From NCBI GenBank assembly GCA_964584315.1, contig CAZOZO010000004.1, positions 1-64,000 on the forward strand: DNA of 64,000 bases, written 5' to 3'. Every line of letters starts with the position of its first letter. Position 1 is the stretch's first letter. Below are positions 1 through 8,685 of this stretch, piece by piece. The position numbers and the translations under genes are program-made. The notes beneath the pieces are model-generated. The model was not told the DNA's origin. It made no database searches and was given only the letters and a program-made list of their open reading frames with translations. The stretch comes from CAXXOK01 sp964584315 (lineage in GTDB: Bacteria; Bacillota; Clostridia; Christensenellales; Aristaeellaceae).

Positions 1-336
1 GATACCGCCGCCGCCGATGAGGCGGTAGGATACGGCGGCTGTCACCTAATGGCGGGCGACCTGCCCTATGGCGTGCAGCACGCGCCGCACGGCGAACGAG
101 GGCTCGATTCGCTCGAAGGCTTATTGCAAAGGTCATTGCCGTCTTATTACCGCGCTTTGGGTAACGGCGGCGCGTTGGCTCTGTCGTTTAACACGTTTAC
201 ACTCCCGCGCGTCCAAGTGATGCAAGCATTTCGAAGCGCTGGCTTCACACTGATGGAGAATGCTCCGTTCGACGATTTTTCGCATTGGGTGGAACAGGCT
301 GTCAACCGCGATATGGTGATTGGCGTCAAAGGTTGA
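1..336 (+). CDS. C-terminal part of a SAM-dependent (UPF0020/TRM11-like) methyltransferase
   Basis: The frame is open from the first base of the window, so the N-terminus lies outside. The visible 111 residues contain the motif DLPYGVQH near residue 20, which resembles the (D/N)PPY catalytic motif of amino-methylating enzymes of the putative RNA methylase group, followed by alternating strand/helix segments typical of the end of a Rossmann methyltransferase fold. The SAM-binding part is not visible, so the substrate (rRNA, tRNA or DNA) cannot be stated. It is followed by a 166-base gap before rho on the same strand. Confidence 0.6.
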   Translation, partial: DTAAADEAVGYGGCHLMAGDLPYGVQHAPHGERGLDSLEGLLQRSLPSYYRALGNGGALALSFNTFTLPRVQVMQAFRSAGFTLMENAPFDDFSHWVEQAVNRDMVIGVKG

Positions 337-502
337 GGGTTCTTTTTCCCTGCCGGATCGCTAAGCTCACGATTGTGATTATTCAATGACATCCGTTCGG
401 TTATCTGTAAAGAACATTGTTGATGAGAAACCCTCTATCTTACCTTCTATTTCGTATTTCATACAGGCTGACGATCGACTTACCTGACAGGGAGGAATTC
501 AA

Positions 503-2518
503 TTGCTTACTAGTGAATTGCATGCCATGACAGTGATCGATTTACGAAAACTGGCACGCGAATCCGGTGTTAAACTCAGCGCCGGAATTGATAAAGACGG
601 CATCGTACAGCGGCTGGCCAGCGCGCTGGGCACGGATGACGCCGCTTCGGTTGTGCAGAAAGGGGCACAGCCGGACGAGGCGGAACCGAGGACAGACGCG
701 GAAGACATGGCATTTGCAACCAGAGGGAAACAGGGCGACCTGCAAGCCGCGCCGCTTTCAGCGGATGTGACCAACGTGCAGCCGGGCATGTCACGCTCCT
801 GGGGCGAGCAAAGCGCGGAGAGCGCGTCGCGCGATGAATATCAGCCCGGCTACAGGAGCACCCTGCAGGCAAGGCCCGTGCCCAGCTTCCGGCAGCCGCT
901 TCGCCAACCCGTGTGGCAGCAGCCCCATCCCGCAGGCGGTAGTTCGCGCTTTGGGCCGCAGGCTGCATTTCCGCCCGTCACCGCGCCCGTGCGGCAGGAT
1001 GAAGAGCCGCGCTTCACAGAGGCACCGTCTCAGCCGCAGGTTTCACAGCGACCGCTATTTCCGCAGCAAACCATGGACGGATACCGCTTAGGCTACCGCG
1101 CCGCGCCGACGCGCGACTATGGGCGGCAGGATTACCGCAACAACTATCATCCGCAACCGCGCGGCGATTACCAGCGCCCTTCCTACGGCGCGGGATACCA
1201 GCAGGGCGGCGGCGGATATCCGCAGCCGCAGCAGGGCTTTAACGCTTCGCGCTTTGGCGACGTCTATTACAATGATTCACTCTATAAACCGGTGCGCGAT
1301 CAGGCATTCAGCGAACCCTACGAACGCGGTCAGCCCGTGCCGGAACCGCTGATGGCGGTCGAGGGAAAACCCGCCTCCGGCATCCTTGAAATCCTTCCGG
1401 ATGGGTACGGCTTTCTGCGCTCCGAAACGCTGCTGCCCGGTAAAAAGGACATCTATGTTTCCGTAGCCGCAATCCGGCGGTACGACCTGCGCACGGGCGA
1501 TTTTGTGGAGGGCAAGGCAAGGCCGCAGCGCGATATGGACAAGTTTGCCGCGCTGATGGTCGTGGACAAGCTCAACGGCAAGGAGCCGCAGGAAAACGAA
1601 GAGCGGCTGTCATTTGACGGGCTGGTGCCCATCTACCCCAACCGTCGCATCATTTTGGAGAGCGAGCGCAACAGCCAGAACTGGCCGATGCGCATCGTTG
1701 ATTTGATCGCGCCGATCGGGTTTGGCCAGCGCGCGATGATCGTGGCCCCGCCAGGCAGCGGAAAAACCGTCATGCTACGGGAGCTGAGCCGTGCCATCAA
1801 GCAAAACGATGATGGCGCGCATGTGATGATGTTGCTGATCGACGAGCGTCCCGAGGCTGTCACGGAAATTCGCGACGCGGTGGGCGAGGATGCGGAAGTA
1901 TTCGCCACCACCTTCGACGAAGCGCCCGAAAGCCAGACGCGCGTGAGCGAAACCATGCTGGAACGCGCGCAACGGCTGACCGAGCAAGGGGAAAACGTCG
2001 TGATCCTGCTGGACAGCCTTACCAAGCTGACGCGCGCCTATCAGGCGACGCTTACGCAAGGCGGCCGGGCCATGACCAATACCGTAACCCCGGCGGCGCT
2101 GGTGCGGCCGAAGCGGTTCTTCGGCGCCGCGCGCAACACACGCGAGGGCGGCAGCCTGACGGTGATCGCAACCATTTTGGTGGAGACCGGCTCCCGCGTG
2201 GACGATATCATTTTTGAAGAGTTCAAGGGCACCGCCAACATGGAACTGTGGCTGACCACCCCCGAGGTGAACGAGCCCATGTTCCCTGTGATCGACATGC
2301 AGCGCAGCGGCACCAAGAAGGAAGATATCCTGTTGAGCGAGCAGGAGGTCGAGGGCCTGCGTGCCATCCGCACCGTGCTTGGCAGCACGACCAACCGCGA
2401 AGCACTGTCGCAGCTTATCAGCATGATGGGCAAGACGAAGTGCAACGCGGACCTGTTCAGCCGGCTGAAAGACTGGGTCACAATGTGGGAGAAGAGCGGG
2501 TATCTGATTCGGAAGTGA
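503..2518 (+). CDS. rho: Transcription termination factor Rho with a long disordered insert
   Basis: Rho is a hexameric RNA-dependent ATPase/helicase that ends transcription. The start is the TTG at 503, seven bases after GGAGG (491-495). Residues about 4-42 are the helical Rho N-domain; about 60-285 are low complexity, rich in Q, P, R, Y and G; the cold-shock RNA-binding domain begins near 293 (GILEILPDGYGFLRS). The ATPase follows, with Walker A PPGSGKT (416-422, Lys421) and the Walker B/catalytic segment DERPE from Asp447; the R-loop segment GSRVDD is present. At 671 residues it is about 250 longer than the E. coli protein (419), and the excess is the disordered insert. Catalytic motifs are intact, so it should be active. 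A strong terminator follows. Confidence 0.97.
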   Translation: MLTSELHAMTVIDLRKLARESGVKLSAGIDKDGIVQRLASALGTDDAASVVQKGAQPDEAEPRTDAEDMAFATRGKQGDLQAAPLSADVTNVQPGMSRSWGEQSAESASRDEYQPGYRSTLQARPVPSFRQPLRQPVWQQPHPAGGSSRFGPQAAFPPVTAPVRQDEEPRFTEAPSQPQVSQRPLFPQQTMDGYRLGYRAAPTRDYGRQDYRNNYHPQPRGDYQRPSYGAGYQQGGGGYPQPQQGFNASRFGDVYYNDSLYKPVRDQAFSEPYERGQPVPEPLMAVEGKPASGILEILPDGYGFLRSETLLPGKKDIYVSVAAIRRYDLRTGDFVEGKARPQRDMDKFAALMVVDKLNGKEPQENEERLSFDGLVPIYPNRRIILESERNSQNWPMRIVDLIAPIGFGQRAMIVAPPGSGKTVMLRELSRAIKQNDDGAHVMMLLIDERPEAVTEIRDAVGEDAEVFATTFDEAPESQTRVSETMLERAQRLTEQGENVVILLDSLTKLTRAYQATLTQGGRAMTNTVTPAALVRPKRFFGAARNTREGGSLTVIATILVETGSRVDDIIFEEFKGTANMELWLTTPEVNEPMFPVIDMQRSGTKKEDILLSEQEVEGLRAIRTVLGSTTNREALSQLISMMGKTKCNADLFSRLKDWVTMWEKSGYLIRK

Positions 2519-2591
2519 CGCAGCATGCATCGCGGCGCTCGAGCGTGGCGCAGCAGTATGCCTTTGCAAGGCCAAGGCAGGAATGAACGAA

Positions 2592-2629
2592 AACAGGCGG
2601 GCCGCTTTCGCGGCCCGCCTGTTTTATAA
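2592..2629 (+). terminator. Bidirectional terminator between rho and a convergent gene
   Basis: Fourteen-base arms at 2592-2605 and 2610-2623 pair perfectly around the loop TTTC, and T residues follow on the + strand (to 2625). The gene at 2644 runs toward it from the other strand, and that strand also ends in TTTT, so it can serve both. Confidence 0.85.
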
Positions 2630-2643
2630 CTGTCTTGCTTGTA

Positions 2644-3168
2644 TCAGGTCTCCACAATCGCGAGCGTGTCCAGCAGCGTGGTGGCGGCGGTGATATCGTC
2701 CTCGGTCAGTGCGTCGTAGTTGGCGTTCCACACCGACATCTGAATCACGTACCCTTCCTTGAGCAGGATCATGATGGCCGAGTCGGTTTCGGAGTTGTCC
2801 TGCACAAACAGGTAGGGATAACCCGCGTCGGTCTTCTCCAGCGAATAGCTGGGGTCGTCCATATCGGCGCTCACGGTGGCGAATAGGGTGTCCATGTCCT
2901 CCTTGGACAGGTCGCCGACAGTCACATCCTCATACTCCTCCGTGGCGGCAACGCTGATGTAGAGAAGCGGCAGCGCCGGATCGGCAAAGGCGATAAACGT
3001 GTAGGGCACATCGTCGTAATTCTTTACGCTGACGGTAGCACCGGCGGGCAAGTCGATGGTCAGGTCAAAACCGCTGGCATTTTCGGTCAGCTTGACGGGC
3101 TCCGCCAGCGCAAAGGGTGCGGCGGCCATCAACATCAACGCGAGCAACAGGGCAATCGCTTTCTTCAT
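2644..3168 (-). CDS. Secreted protein of unknown function
   Basis: The 174-residue product starts with a clear signal peptide (MKKAIALLLALMLMAAAPF, predicted cleavage after ALA near residue 22). The mature part is acidic with predicted mixed strand/helix structure and no cysteine pair or catalytic motif that I recognise. GGAGGT lies nine bases before the ATG. It follows the SH3 protein gene (3201-3767) after 32 bases on the same strand, so the two are probably co-transcribed from the promoter at 3820-3847. A lipobox cysteine is absent, so it is likely released or wall-trapped rather than a lipoprotein. Confidence 0.7.
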   Translation of the reverse strand: MKKAIALLLALMLMAAAPFALAEPVKLTENASGFDLTIDLPAGATVSVKNYDDVPYTFIAFADPALPLLYISVAATEEYEDVTVGDLSKEDMDTLFATVSADMDDPSYSLEKTDAGYPYLFVQDNSETDSAIMILLKEGYVIQMSVWNANYDALTEDDITAATTLLDTLAIVET

Positions 3169-3200
3169 GGTTGCTTACCTCCATCCTTCATTTGGCGTGT

Positions 3201-3767
3201 TTAATTGGTGGCACGCAGGAAAGACGCCATCATGAATCCGCTGCGGTTGTTGGCTGCATCGTACACCTGGCACCATGTGCCGTTTTGGGCAATCACCAGC
3301 AGCGTGTCGCCGTTATAGTAGTCCTGATGAACTCTCTGGTTTTTGGAGGGAGCCCAGCGCATATGCACAAAGCCGCCCGGCGAGGAGGGCTGCACATCCG
3401 CGCTGTAGTTGCACTCCGTAAACCCGCTGTACAGGTCGGTGCTCTGGGTGGGCGACGCCGTATTGGTGGGCTTGGGTTTGGGGCCCGGCTGGTAATTGAC
3501 CAGGTAGCGGTACATGCAGTAGCCTTCGACGCCCGACAGATAGATATGCGCCCAAGAGCTGCCGACGAAGCCTTCGTCCACGTCCACGGCGGTTCCGTAG
3601 GGCAGAGAGGAGATGACATTGCCATCCTTGGAGGGGTAATCGCGCACGTTGAGGTTCTTGCCATTGCTGGTGTAGACGTACATCGTTACGGCCAGCGCGG
3701 ATGTGGTCAACATGATGCTGCCCAGCAGCACCATTGCGAAGAAGATGCCTAGCGCCCTCTTTTTCAT
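3201..3767 (-). CDS. Secreted protein with bacterial SH3 domains
   Basis: A signal peptide (MKKRALGIFFAMVLLGSIM, ending TTSALA) precedes an SH3_3-type domain at about 28-93: YTSNGKNLNVRDYPSKDGNV, then GTAVDVDEG and WAHIYLSGVEGYCMYRYL. This pattern is typical of extracellular SH3 domains that bind peptidoglycan. A proline/threonine linker follows (about 95-115), and a second, weaker SH3-like segment lies at about 126-185 (FVHMRWAPSKN... GDTLLVIAQNGTWCQVYD). No enzymatic domain is attached. AGGAGGT lies before the ATG. It is first in a two-gene unit with the gene at 2644. The nearby large protein at 30632 uses the same SH3 style. Confidence 0.8.
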   Translation of the reverse strand: MKKRALGIFFAMVLLGSIMLTTSALAVTMYVYTSNGKNLNVRDYPSKDGNVISSLPYGTAVDVDEGFVGSSWAHIYLSGVEGYCMYRYLVNYQPGPKPKPTNTASPTQSTDLYSGFTECNYSADVQPSSPGGFVHMRWAPSKNQRVHQDYYNGDTLLVIAQNGTWCQVYDAANNRSGFMMASFLRATN

Positions 3768-3819
3768 GGTTTTACCTCCTGTTGCTGTCAGTGTGAGAAA
3801 ATATACCCTTAATATGAAT

Positions 3820-3847
3820 ATTATATCATATTTTTATGGATTTTCAA
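3820..3847 (-). promoter_or_regulatory. Sigma-A promoter for the SH3 protein unit
   Basis: On the minus strand, TTGAAA (3842-3847) is followed after 16 bases by TATAAT (3820-3825) in a notably AT-rich patch. It lies about 50 bases before the ATG at 3767. Confidence 0.65.
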
Positions 3848-3923
3848 CCGGGAAAACCACGAGGGGCGTGTAAAAGTGTCGCGAACGAAACAGGACAGCT
3901 GTTGCGAGTCATTACGCGCGGGG

Positions 3924-4421
3924 TCAGGGTCGATCCCCGAACAGGCTTTGCAGTAGCGAAAGGCCGGTCTGCGTACGAAAGATGCGCTCGCGCACGGCCA
4001 TCACCGCGTCGCCGGACATCCCATCCTCGTCGATATTCACCAGAAAATCCGCTTCCACAAGGATTTGGTAATCAAGGCCGGTGATACCTTCGTAGGTGTG
4101 GTGCCGGGCGATCAGCCAGCAGACGCGCTCCATGGTCTGCACATCGACCGACAGGGCATTCAGTAGGGCATGCGCCTCGGCAGGGCCTTCCAACTGCTGA
4201 TAATGACCGGCGGCGCTTTGGTACTTCTGCTCGCTCACCTTAATGCCGATGTCATGCGTGAGCGCCGCAATCTCTAAAATGGTTTGTGTCTCCTCATCAA
4301 GGCCTTCCAACAAGCCGATTATGCGCGCATACCCGTGCACTTTGATCAGGTGGTTGATGCGCCGGATGTCACTTCCAAAGTAGTCAATCATCGCGTACAT
4401 AACCTGCGCCGTACTTTGCAT
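3924..4421 (-). CDS. HD-domain hydrolase
   Basis: The 165-residue protein carries the metal-binding HD signature: H29 in LIKVHGYARII, the His-Asp pair in ALTHDIGIK, and later histidines in LIARHHTYEGI, with an Asp in ILVEADFLVNID. HD proteins hydrolyse phosphoesters, often nucleotides or modified nucleotides. The substrate cannot be deduced. The start is the ATG at 4421, preceded by AAGGAG seven bases upstream. It stands alone on the minus strand with no evident partner. Confidence 0.85.
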   Translation of the reverse strand: MQSTAQVMYAMIDYFGSDIRRINHLIKVHGYARIIGLLEGLDEETQTILEIAALTHDIGIKVSEQKYQSAAGHYQQLEGPAEAHALLNALSVDVQTMERVCWLIARHHTYEGITGLDYQILVEADFLVNIDEDGMSGDAVMAVRERIFRTQTGLSLLQSLFGDRP

Positions 4422-4854
4422 GGGGTGTCTCCTTCTTCCTCCGCTATCGCCATTCTTCCAATGCTATTCGCGGAGGAGGGGCAGCATTCCTGTCTTAATG
4501 ACGGATGGCCCAGTGCTTCGATGTGGCTTCGGGGGGATTGGCAGTGGAAGCCGCTACGCGGGAAATTTCTGTGCCGCGCGGGATACGCACCCGCGAGAGC
4601 AGGCGGCGGAGTATCACGTTCGCTCGCTTCGGGCCGTGCCGCTACCGCATGCTTTGTAGGTTTTCGGGTAGTTCGCTTGATCTGGAATGCGCTTGGGCCG
4701 TGTGCGACTTCATAACAAATTCGCCGAGCGGCTGAAGTGCTCGCACCATTTCCACCACGGTGGCGTTCGGCCGGTCGTTGAACGCGCCCTCCCGCACTGG
4801 CGGGAAGGCGCGTGAGCGATAGCAAATGTTGGGTTGAGAGCCGTTGTTGTCCGA
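4422..4854. other. Gene-free stretch of 433 bases
   Basis: I see no supported coding frame or RNA gene between the HD gene and the ferredoxin gene. The only notable element is the inverted repeat at 4782-4813. The upstream signals of the HD gene must lie here, but no convincing -35/-10 pair was found. Confidence 0.5.
4782..4813 (-). terminator. Possible terminator hairpin after the ferredoxin gene
   Basis: Fourteen-base arms (4782-4795 and 4800-4813) pair with one mismatch around ACTG, about 40 bases downstream of the ferredoxin stop on the minus strand. No T-tract follows, so it could be a Rho-dependent or processing structure instead. Confidence 0.45.
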
Positions 4855-5043
4855 CTAATCCACGGTGATCACCGAGACAGGACAGTTCTCCGCGGCTTCC
4901 TGCGCGGCGGCTTCGTCGGCCGTAGGCACATCCGTTTGATAGGCTTCCGCGATACCGTCGTCCGCCATGCGGAAAACGTTGGGGCAGGTTTCCGCGCACA
5001 GTCCGCAGCCAATGCAACCCGTACGATCAAGCGATGCTTTCAT
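4855..5043 (-). CDS. Single [4Fe-4S] ferredoxin
   Basis: The 62-residue acidic protein has the cluster motif CIGCGLCAETCP (Cys10, 13, 16, 20) and a distal CP at 54-55. Cys10/13/16 and Cys54 fit one [4Fe-4S] cluster, as in monocluster ferredoxins; Cys20 is the residue usually bonded or used in a second site. It begins 20 bases after hcp and has AGGAGGT before the ATG. The position suggests that it supplies electrons to the hybrid-cluster protein. Confidence 0.9.
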   Translation of the reverse strand: MKASLDRTGCIGCGLCAETCPNVFRMADDGIAEAYQTDVPTADEAAAQEAAENCPVSVITVD

Positions 5044-5063
5044 GCCCGTACCTCCTATATTCT

Positions 5064-6692
5064 TTAAGCCTGCATAAATAGTTCCACATCGTCCTCGGGA
5101 TTCCCTATCCCAGCAATTCCGAATTTCTCCACCAGCACCTTTGCGACATTCGGCGACAGGAAAGCCGGAAGCGTGGGCCCCAGGTGGATGTTCCGCACAC
5201 CCAGAGAGAGCAGCGCCAGCAAAACGATCACGGCCTTTTGCTCATACCACGCGATGTTAAAGGCGATGGGCAGGTCATTGATATCCGCAAGCCCGAAAAC
5301 CTCCTTGAGCTTGAGCGCGATGACGGCCAGCGAATAGCTGTCGTTGCACTGGCCCGCGTCCAGCACGCGGGGAATGCCGCCGATATCGCCCAGCCCAAGT
5401 TTGTTATAGCGGTATTTCGCGCAGCCCGCGGTCAGGATGACCGTATCCTTGGGCAACTTTTGCGCAAACTCGGTATAGTAGGAGCGGCTTTTCATGCGAC
5501 CGTCGCAGCCCGCCATGACGAAGAACTTTTTGATCGCGCCCTGCTTGACGGCGTCGACCACCTTGTCCGCCAGTGCCAGCACCTGATCGTGCGCAAAACC
5601 GCCCACGATGCTTCCCGTTTCGATCTCCGTTGGCGCGGGCAGGGTTTTGGCGAGCGCGATGATCTCGCTGAAATCCTTCACGCCATTCTGATCCGCCGTG
5701 ATATGCCTGCACCCTGGATAACCTGTCGCGCCTGTGGTGAAGATGCGCGCGCGGACGGCCTCGTTCTTGGGTGGCACGATGCAGTTGGTGGTAAACAGGA
5801 TCGGCCCGCCGAAGCTCTCAAACTCGGTGAGCTGCTGCCACCACGCGTTGCCGTAGTTGCCCGCGAAGTGTGCGTAGCGCTTGAAGGCGGGGTAGTAGTG
5901 TGCGGGCAGCATTTCGCTGTGGGTGTACACATCCACGCCGGTGCCGTCGGTCTGCTTCAGCAGCTGCTCCAGATCAGTCAGGTCATGACCGCTGATGAGG
6001 ATGGCGGGGTTCTTGCGCACGCCGAGTTCCACCGATGTGATTTCGGGCTTGCCAAAACGCGCAGTGTTTGCGCCGTCCAGCAGGGCCATGGCCTTGACGC
6101 CGAACTCGCCGGTTTTCAGCGTGAGGGCGACCAGCTGGTCGGCGTTCAGGCTGTCGTCCAGCGTAGCGGCCAGCGCCTCGTACAGGAAAGCGTAGACGGA
6201 GGCATCCTCCTTGCCGAGGTTGGCGGCATGCTCGGTATAGGCTGCCATACCCTTCAAACCGTACACGATCATTTCGCGAAGGGAGCGCACATCCTCGTTC
6301 GGGGTGGCAAGCACGCCGATGGACACTGCTTTCTCCAGCATGGCTTCCAGCGATGCGGTGTGGAAGGTTGCAGCATCATGTTGCACCGCCGCGGCAGGCA
6401 GCGGCAAGGCGTCGCGCAGCGTCAGCATGCGGCTAATCTGGCGCGCGATGGAATCAGGGTCGAAGTTTGCGTTGGTGATGGTGGTAAACAGGCTCTCCAC
6501 CATCCCCCGGTTCGTCTCGCCCAACGCGGCCGCATCCAGTCTGGCGGCTGTCACGCGCAGTGCGATGCCTTTGAGCGTATAAACGAGCAGATCCTGAAGA
6601 TTGGCTACGTCGGAGGTTTTGCCGCACACGCCTTTCAGGGTGCAGGCCTTGCCTCCGGCGGTTTCCTGGCATTGGTAGCAGTACATGCTCAT
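5064..6692 (-). CDS. hcp: Hydroxylamine reductase / hybrid-cluster protein
   Basis: Hcp reduces hydroxylamine and, in physiological models, nitric oxide, in the cytoplasm. The 542-residue product starts MSMYCYQCQETAGGKAC; the cysteine spacing C-x2-C-x8-C-x5-C is the strict-anaerobe type that binds a [4Fe-4S] cluster. Hybrid-cluster ligand segments are present: GHDLTDLEQLL, THSEMLPAHYYP, TTNCIVPP, GYPGCRHI, AGCDGR, TAGCAKY and GQCNDSYS. I placed the start at 6692 because GAGGAGG lies eight bases before that ATG and an earlier in-frame ATG overlaps this ribosome site. A cupin gene lies 67 bases upstream and a ferredoxin 20 bases downstream, forming a likely nitrosative-stress operon. Confidence 0.96.
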   Translation of the reverse strand: MSMYCYQCQETAGGKACTLKGVCGKTSDVANLQDLLVYTLKGIALRVTAARLDAAALGETNRGMVESLFTTITNANFDPDSIARQISRMLTLRDALPLPAAAVQHDAATFHTASLEAMLEKAVSIGVLATPNEDVRSLREMIVYGLKGMAAYTEHAANLGKEDASVYAFLYEALAATLDDSLNADQLVALTLKTGEFGVKAMALLDGANTARFGKPEITSVELGVRKNPAILISGHDLTDLEQLLKQTDGTGVDVYTHSEMLPAHYYPAFKRYAHFAGNYGNAWWQQLTEFESFGGPILFTTNCIVPPKNEAVRARIFTTGATGYPGCRHITADQNGVKDFSEIIALAKTLPAPTEIETGSIVGGFAHDQVLALADKVVDAVKQGAIKKFFVMAGCDGRMKSRSYYTEFAQKLPKDTVILTAGCAKYRYNKLGLGDIGGIPRVLDAGQCNDSYSLAVIALKLKEVFGLADINDLPIAFNIAWYEQKAVIVLLALLSLGVRNIHLGPTLPAFLSPNVAKVLVEKFGIAGIGNPEDDVELFMQA

Positions 6693-6759
6693 GGTTGTTT
6701 GCCTCCTCATAGGTCGATGTATTTGTGTGGGCCGTTAGCGGGTGGTCGGGTCGCTGGGG

Positions 6760-7068
6760 TCAGGCAGTGGGGGCGGGCGCTTTGACCACGATTAATTCCA
6801 GCATGTCGGGCGCTGTGTTGCGCACGTCCATCTGCGTTCCGACCGGGATCATCAGCACGGTGCCGCGCTCGTAGGCATGCGCGGCAAGCCCGTCCAGCGC
6901 GATAGTTAACATGCCGCGAAGCACCGTCATGTACAGGTTACTGTTCGCTCGGTGCACGGGCAGGCCGTCGCCCTGCGCGAATTGCATATGGATATAATGA
7001 ATGTTTTGATCCTGTACCACTTTCTCGATTCGCGTGTCGTCATGCAGACGGTACACCGTTTCCACCAA
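6760..7068 (-). CDS. Small cupin-domain protein
   Basis: This 102-residue protein is a single beta-barrel cupin: VHRANSNLYMTVLRGMLTIALD and a second half with RGTVLMIPVGTQMDVRN. The usual metal-binding HxH...E set is largely missing (only His39 and a later Asp/Asn), so metal binding is doubtful and a ligand-sensing or accessory role is possible. The start is TTG at 7068 (or GTG at 7065), with AAAGGAG about nine bases upstream. Cupins of this kind are found next to hcp in clostridia. It is the first gene of the cupin-hcp-ferredoxin unit. Confidence 0.75.
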   Translation of the reverse strand: MVETVYRLHDDTRIEKVVQDQNIHYIHMQFAQGDGLPVHRANSNLYMTVLRGMLTIALDGLAAHAYERGTVLMIPVGTQMDVRNTAPDMLELIVVKAPAPTA

Positions 7069-7154
7069 ACTGCCTCACTCCTTTGCTTTCGGGCGGCGTT
7101 CCGTCTGGCTTGCGGTCGCTGCCCGGCTACAAGTGCAGTATATCATCGGGCAAC

Positions 7155-7184
7155 AAAAAAGTCCGTTGGATTTCCAACGGACTT
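7155..7184 (-). terminator. Terminator of the liv operon
   Basis: Twelve-base perfect arms (7159-7170, 7173-7184) are followed on the minus strand by six T residues (7155-7160). It begins about 20 bases past the livF stop. Confidence 0.9.
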
Positions 7185-7202
7185 GAGATGGCTTCCTAGG
7201 AT

Positions 7203-7907
7203 TTATACGCCGAGGTAAGCCTTGCGGACGCGGTCGTCCTCCATCAGGGCGGCGGCATCGCCGGACATGGCGATGGAGCCGGTTTCCAGCACGTAGGCGC
7301 GGCTGGAGATCGAGAGCGCCACCTTGGCGTTCTGCTCCACCAGCAGGATGGTGATGCCCTTCTCGTGCAAGGTAGCGATGATATGGAAGATTTCCTTCAC
7401 CAGTATGGGGGACAGGCCCATCGAAGGCTCGTCCATCAGGATGATCTTCGGGTTGGCCATGAGCGCTCGGCCTGTCGCCAGCATCTGTTGCTCGCCGCCG
7501 GAAAGGGTGCCCGCGACCTGCTTGGCGCGCTCCTTCAGGCGGGGGAAGGACTTAAACACCATCTCCAGATTTTGCTTGATCTGCTCCGCGTCGGTGATGG
7601 TGAAAGCGCCCATGCGCAGGTTTTCCAGCACGGTCATGCGGCTGAACACGTGGCGGCCTTCCGGCACGTGCGCCATGCCCAGCTGGATGATTTTATTGGG
7701 CGCGGTGGTGCGCAGGTTGACGGTGTCCAGCGTGATCTCGCCGCTGGTGGCCTTCACCAGCCCGGAGATGGTATGCAGAATGGTGGTTTTGCCCGCGCCG
7801 TTCGCGCCGATCAGGGACACGATCTCGCCGTCGTTTACCTCCAGCGAAACCCCTTTGATGGCGTGGATTGCGCCGTAGTGTACGTTCAAATCCTTGATGC
7901 TCAGCAT
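7203..7907 (-). CDS. livF: Branched-chain amino acid ABC transporter ATPase LivF
   Basis: LivF is one of the two ATPases of the high-affinity leucine/isoleucine/valine importer. The 234 residues show Walker A GANGAGKTT (about 34-42), Q-loop, signature LSGGEQQ, Walker B IILMDEPSMGLSP and the H-switch region LLVEQNA, with the short C-terminus typical of LivF. AGGAGG lies before the ATG at 7907. It is the last gene of livK-H-M-G-F, 11 bases after livG, and is followed by a strong terminator. Confidence 0.96.
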   Translation of the reverse strand: MLSIKDLNVHYGAIHAIKGVSLEVNDGEIVSLIGANGAGKTTILHTISGLVKATSGEITLDTVNLRTTAPNKIIQLGMAHVPEGRHVFSRMTVLENLRMGAFTITDAEQIKQNLEMVFKSFPRLKERAKQVAGTLSGGEQQMLATGRALMANPKIILMDEPSMGLSPILVKEIFHIIATLHEKGITILLVEQNAKVALSISSRAYVLETGSIAMSGDAAALMEDDRVRKAYLGV

Positions 7908-7918
7908 TGCAACCCCTC

Positions 7919-8683
7919 CTATTCGCCCAAGTAGGCCGCAATGACCTTCGGGTTGTGGCTAATCTCTTCCGGCAGCCCCTGCGCGATGATCTCGCCGTAG
8001 TCGATCACGACGATGCGCTCGCAGATGTTCATCACCAGGCTCATGTCATGCTCGATCAGCAAAATGGTGATGCCGAACTTCTTGCGGATGATGTTGATGC
8101 ACTCCAGCAGCTCGGCGGTTTCGGTGGGGTTCATGCCTGCGGCGGGCTCGTCCAGCAGCAGCATCTTCGCGTTGGTCGCCAGCGCGCGGGCGATTTCAAG
8201 CTTGCGCTGCTGCCCATAGGGCAGGTTGCCTGCATTCCAGTCCGCCTTGCCCTGCAGGTTGAATACGGACAGCAGTTCCATGGCGCGCAGGCGAATATCC
8301 GCCTCCTCCTGCCAAAAACCGCCGCTGCGTACGATGGAGCCCAGCAGGTTGGTGCGAAGGTCTTTCGTGAAGGCGATCAGCACGTTCTCGATCACGGTCA
8401 TCTTTTTGAAAAGACGGATGTTTTGGAAGGTGCGCGCGATGCCCGCGGCGACGATCTCGTGCGTTTTCTTGCCGTTCATCAGTTTGTTGCCCAGATAGAA
8501 CGCGCCCTCGGTGGGCTTGTACACCCCCGTGAAAAGGTTGAACACCGTCGTTTTTCCGGCGCCGTTGGGGCCAATGAGGCCGACCAGCTCGCCCTCTTTG
8601 ATATCGATCTCAAAGTTATGCACAGCCCTGAGGCCGCCAAAGGCGATGCCTAAATGGTTTGCGCGCAAGATGGATTCAGGCAT
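7919..8683 (-). CDS. livG: Branched-chain amino acid ABC transporter ATPase LivG
   Basis: The 254-residue ATPase has Walker A GPNGAGKTT (about 38-46), signature YGQQRKLEIARAL (the variant typical of LivG), Walker B LLLDEPAAGMNP and H-loop LLIEHDMSLVM, with the C-terminal LGE tail characteristic of the family. It pairs with LivF on the LivHM membrane dimer. AGGAGA precedes the ATG, and the livM stop lies two bases upstream, which indicates translational coupling. Confidence 0.96.
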   Translation of the reverse strand: MPESILRANHLGIAFGGLRAVHNFEIDIKEGELVGLIGPNGAGKTTVFNLFTGVYKPTEGAFYLGNKLMNGKKTHEIVAAGIARTFQNIRLFKKMTVIENVLIAFTKDLRTNLLGSIVRSGGFWQEEADIRLRAMELLSVFNLQGKADWNAGNLPYGQQRKLEIARALATNAKMLLLDEPAAGMNPTETAELLECINIIRKKFGITILLIEHDMSLVMNICERIVVIDYGEIIAQGLPEEISHNPKVIAAYLGE

Positions 8684-8685
8684 GG

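Noticed and set aside
5184..6785. Open frame of 533 codons on the + strand
   Set aside because: It lies fully opposite hcp, which has clear family motifs. The frame is a GC-bias shadow rich in His, Gly and Arg.
4855..7068. Crp/Fnr palindrome upstream of the cupin-hcp unit
   Set aside because: The region 7069-7160 has TTTGTTG on the minus strand but no matching second half-site, so a shared operator with 29836-29849 is not supported.
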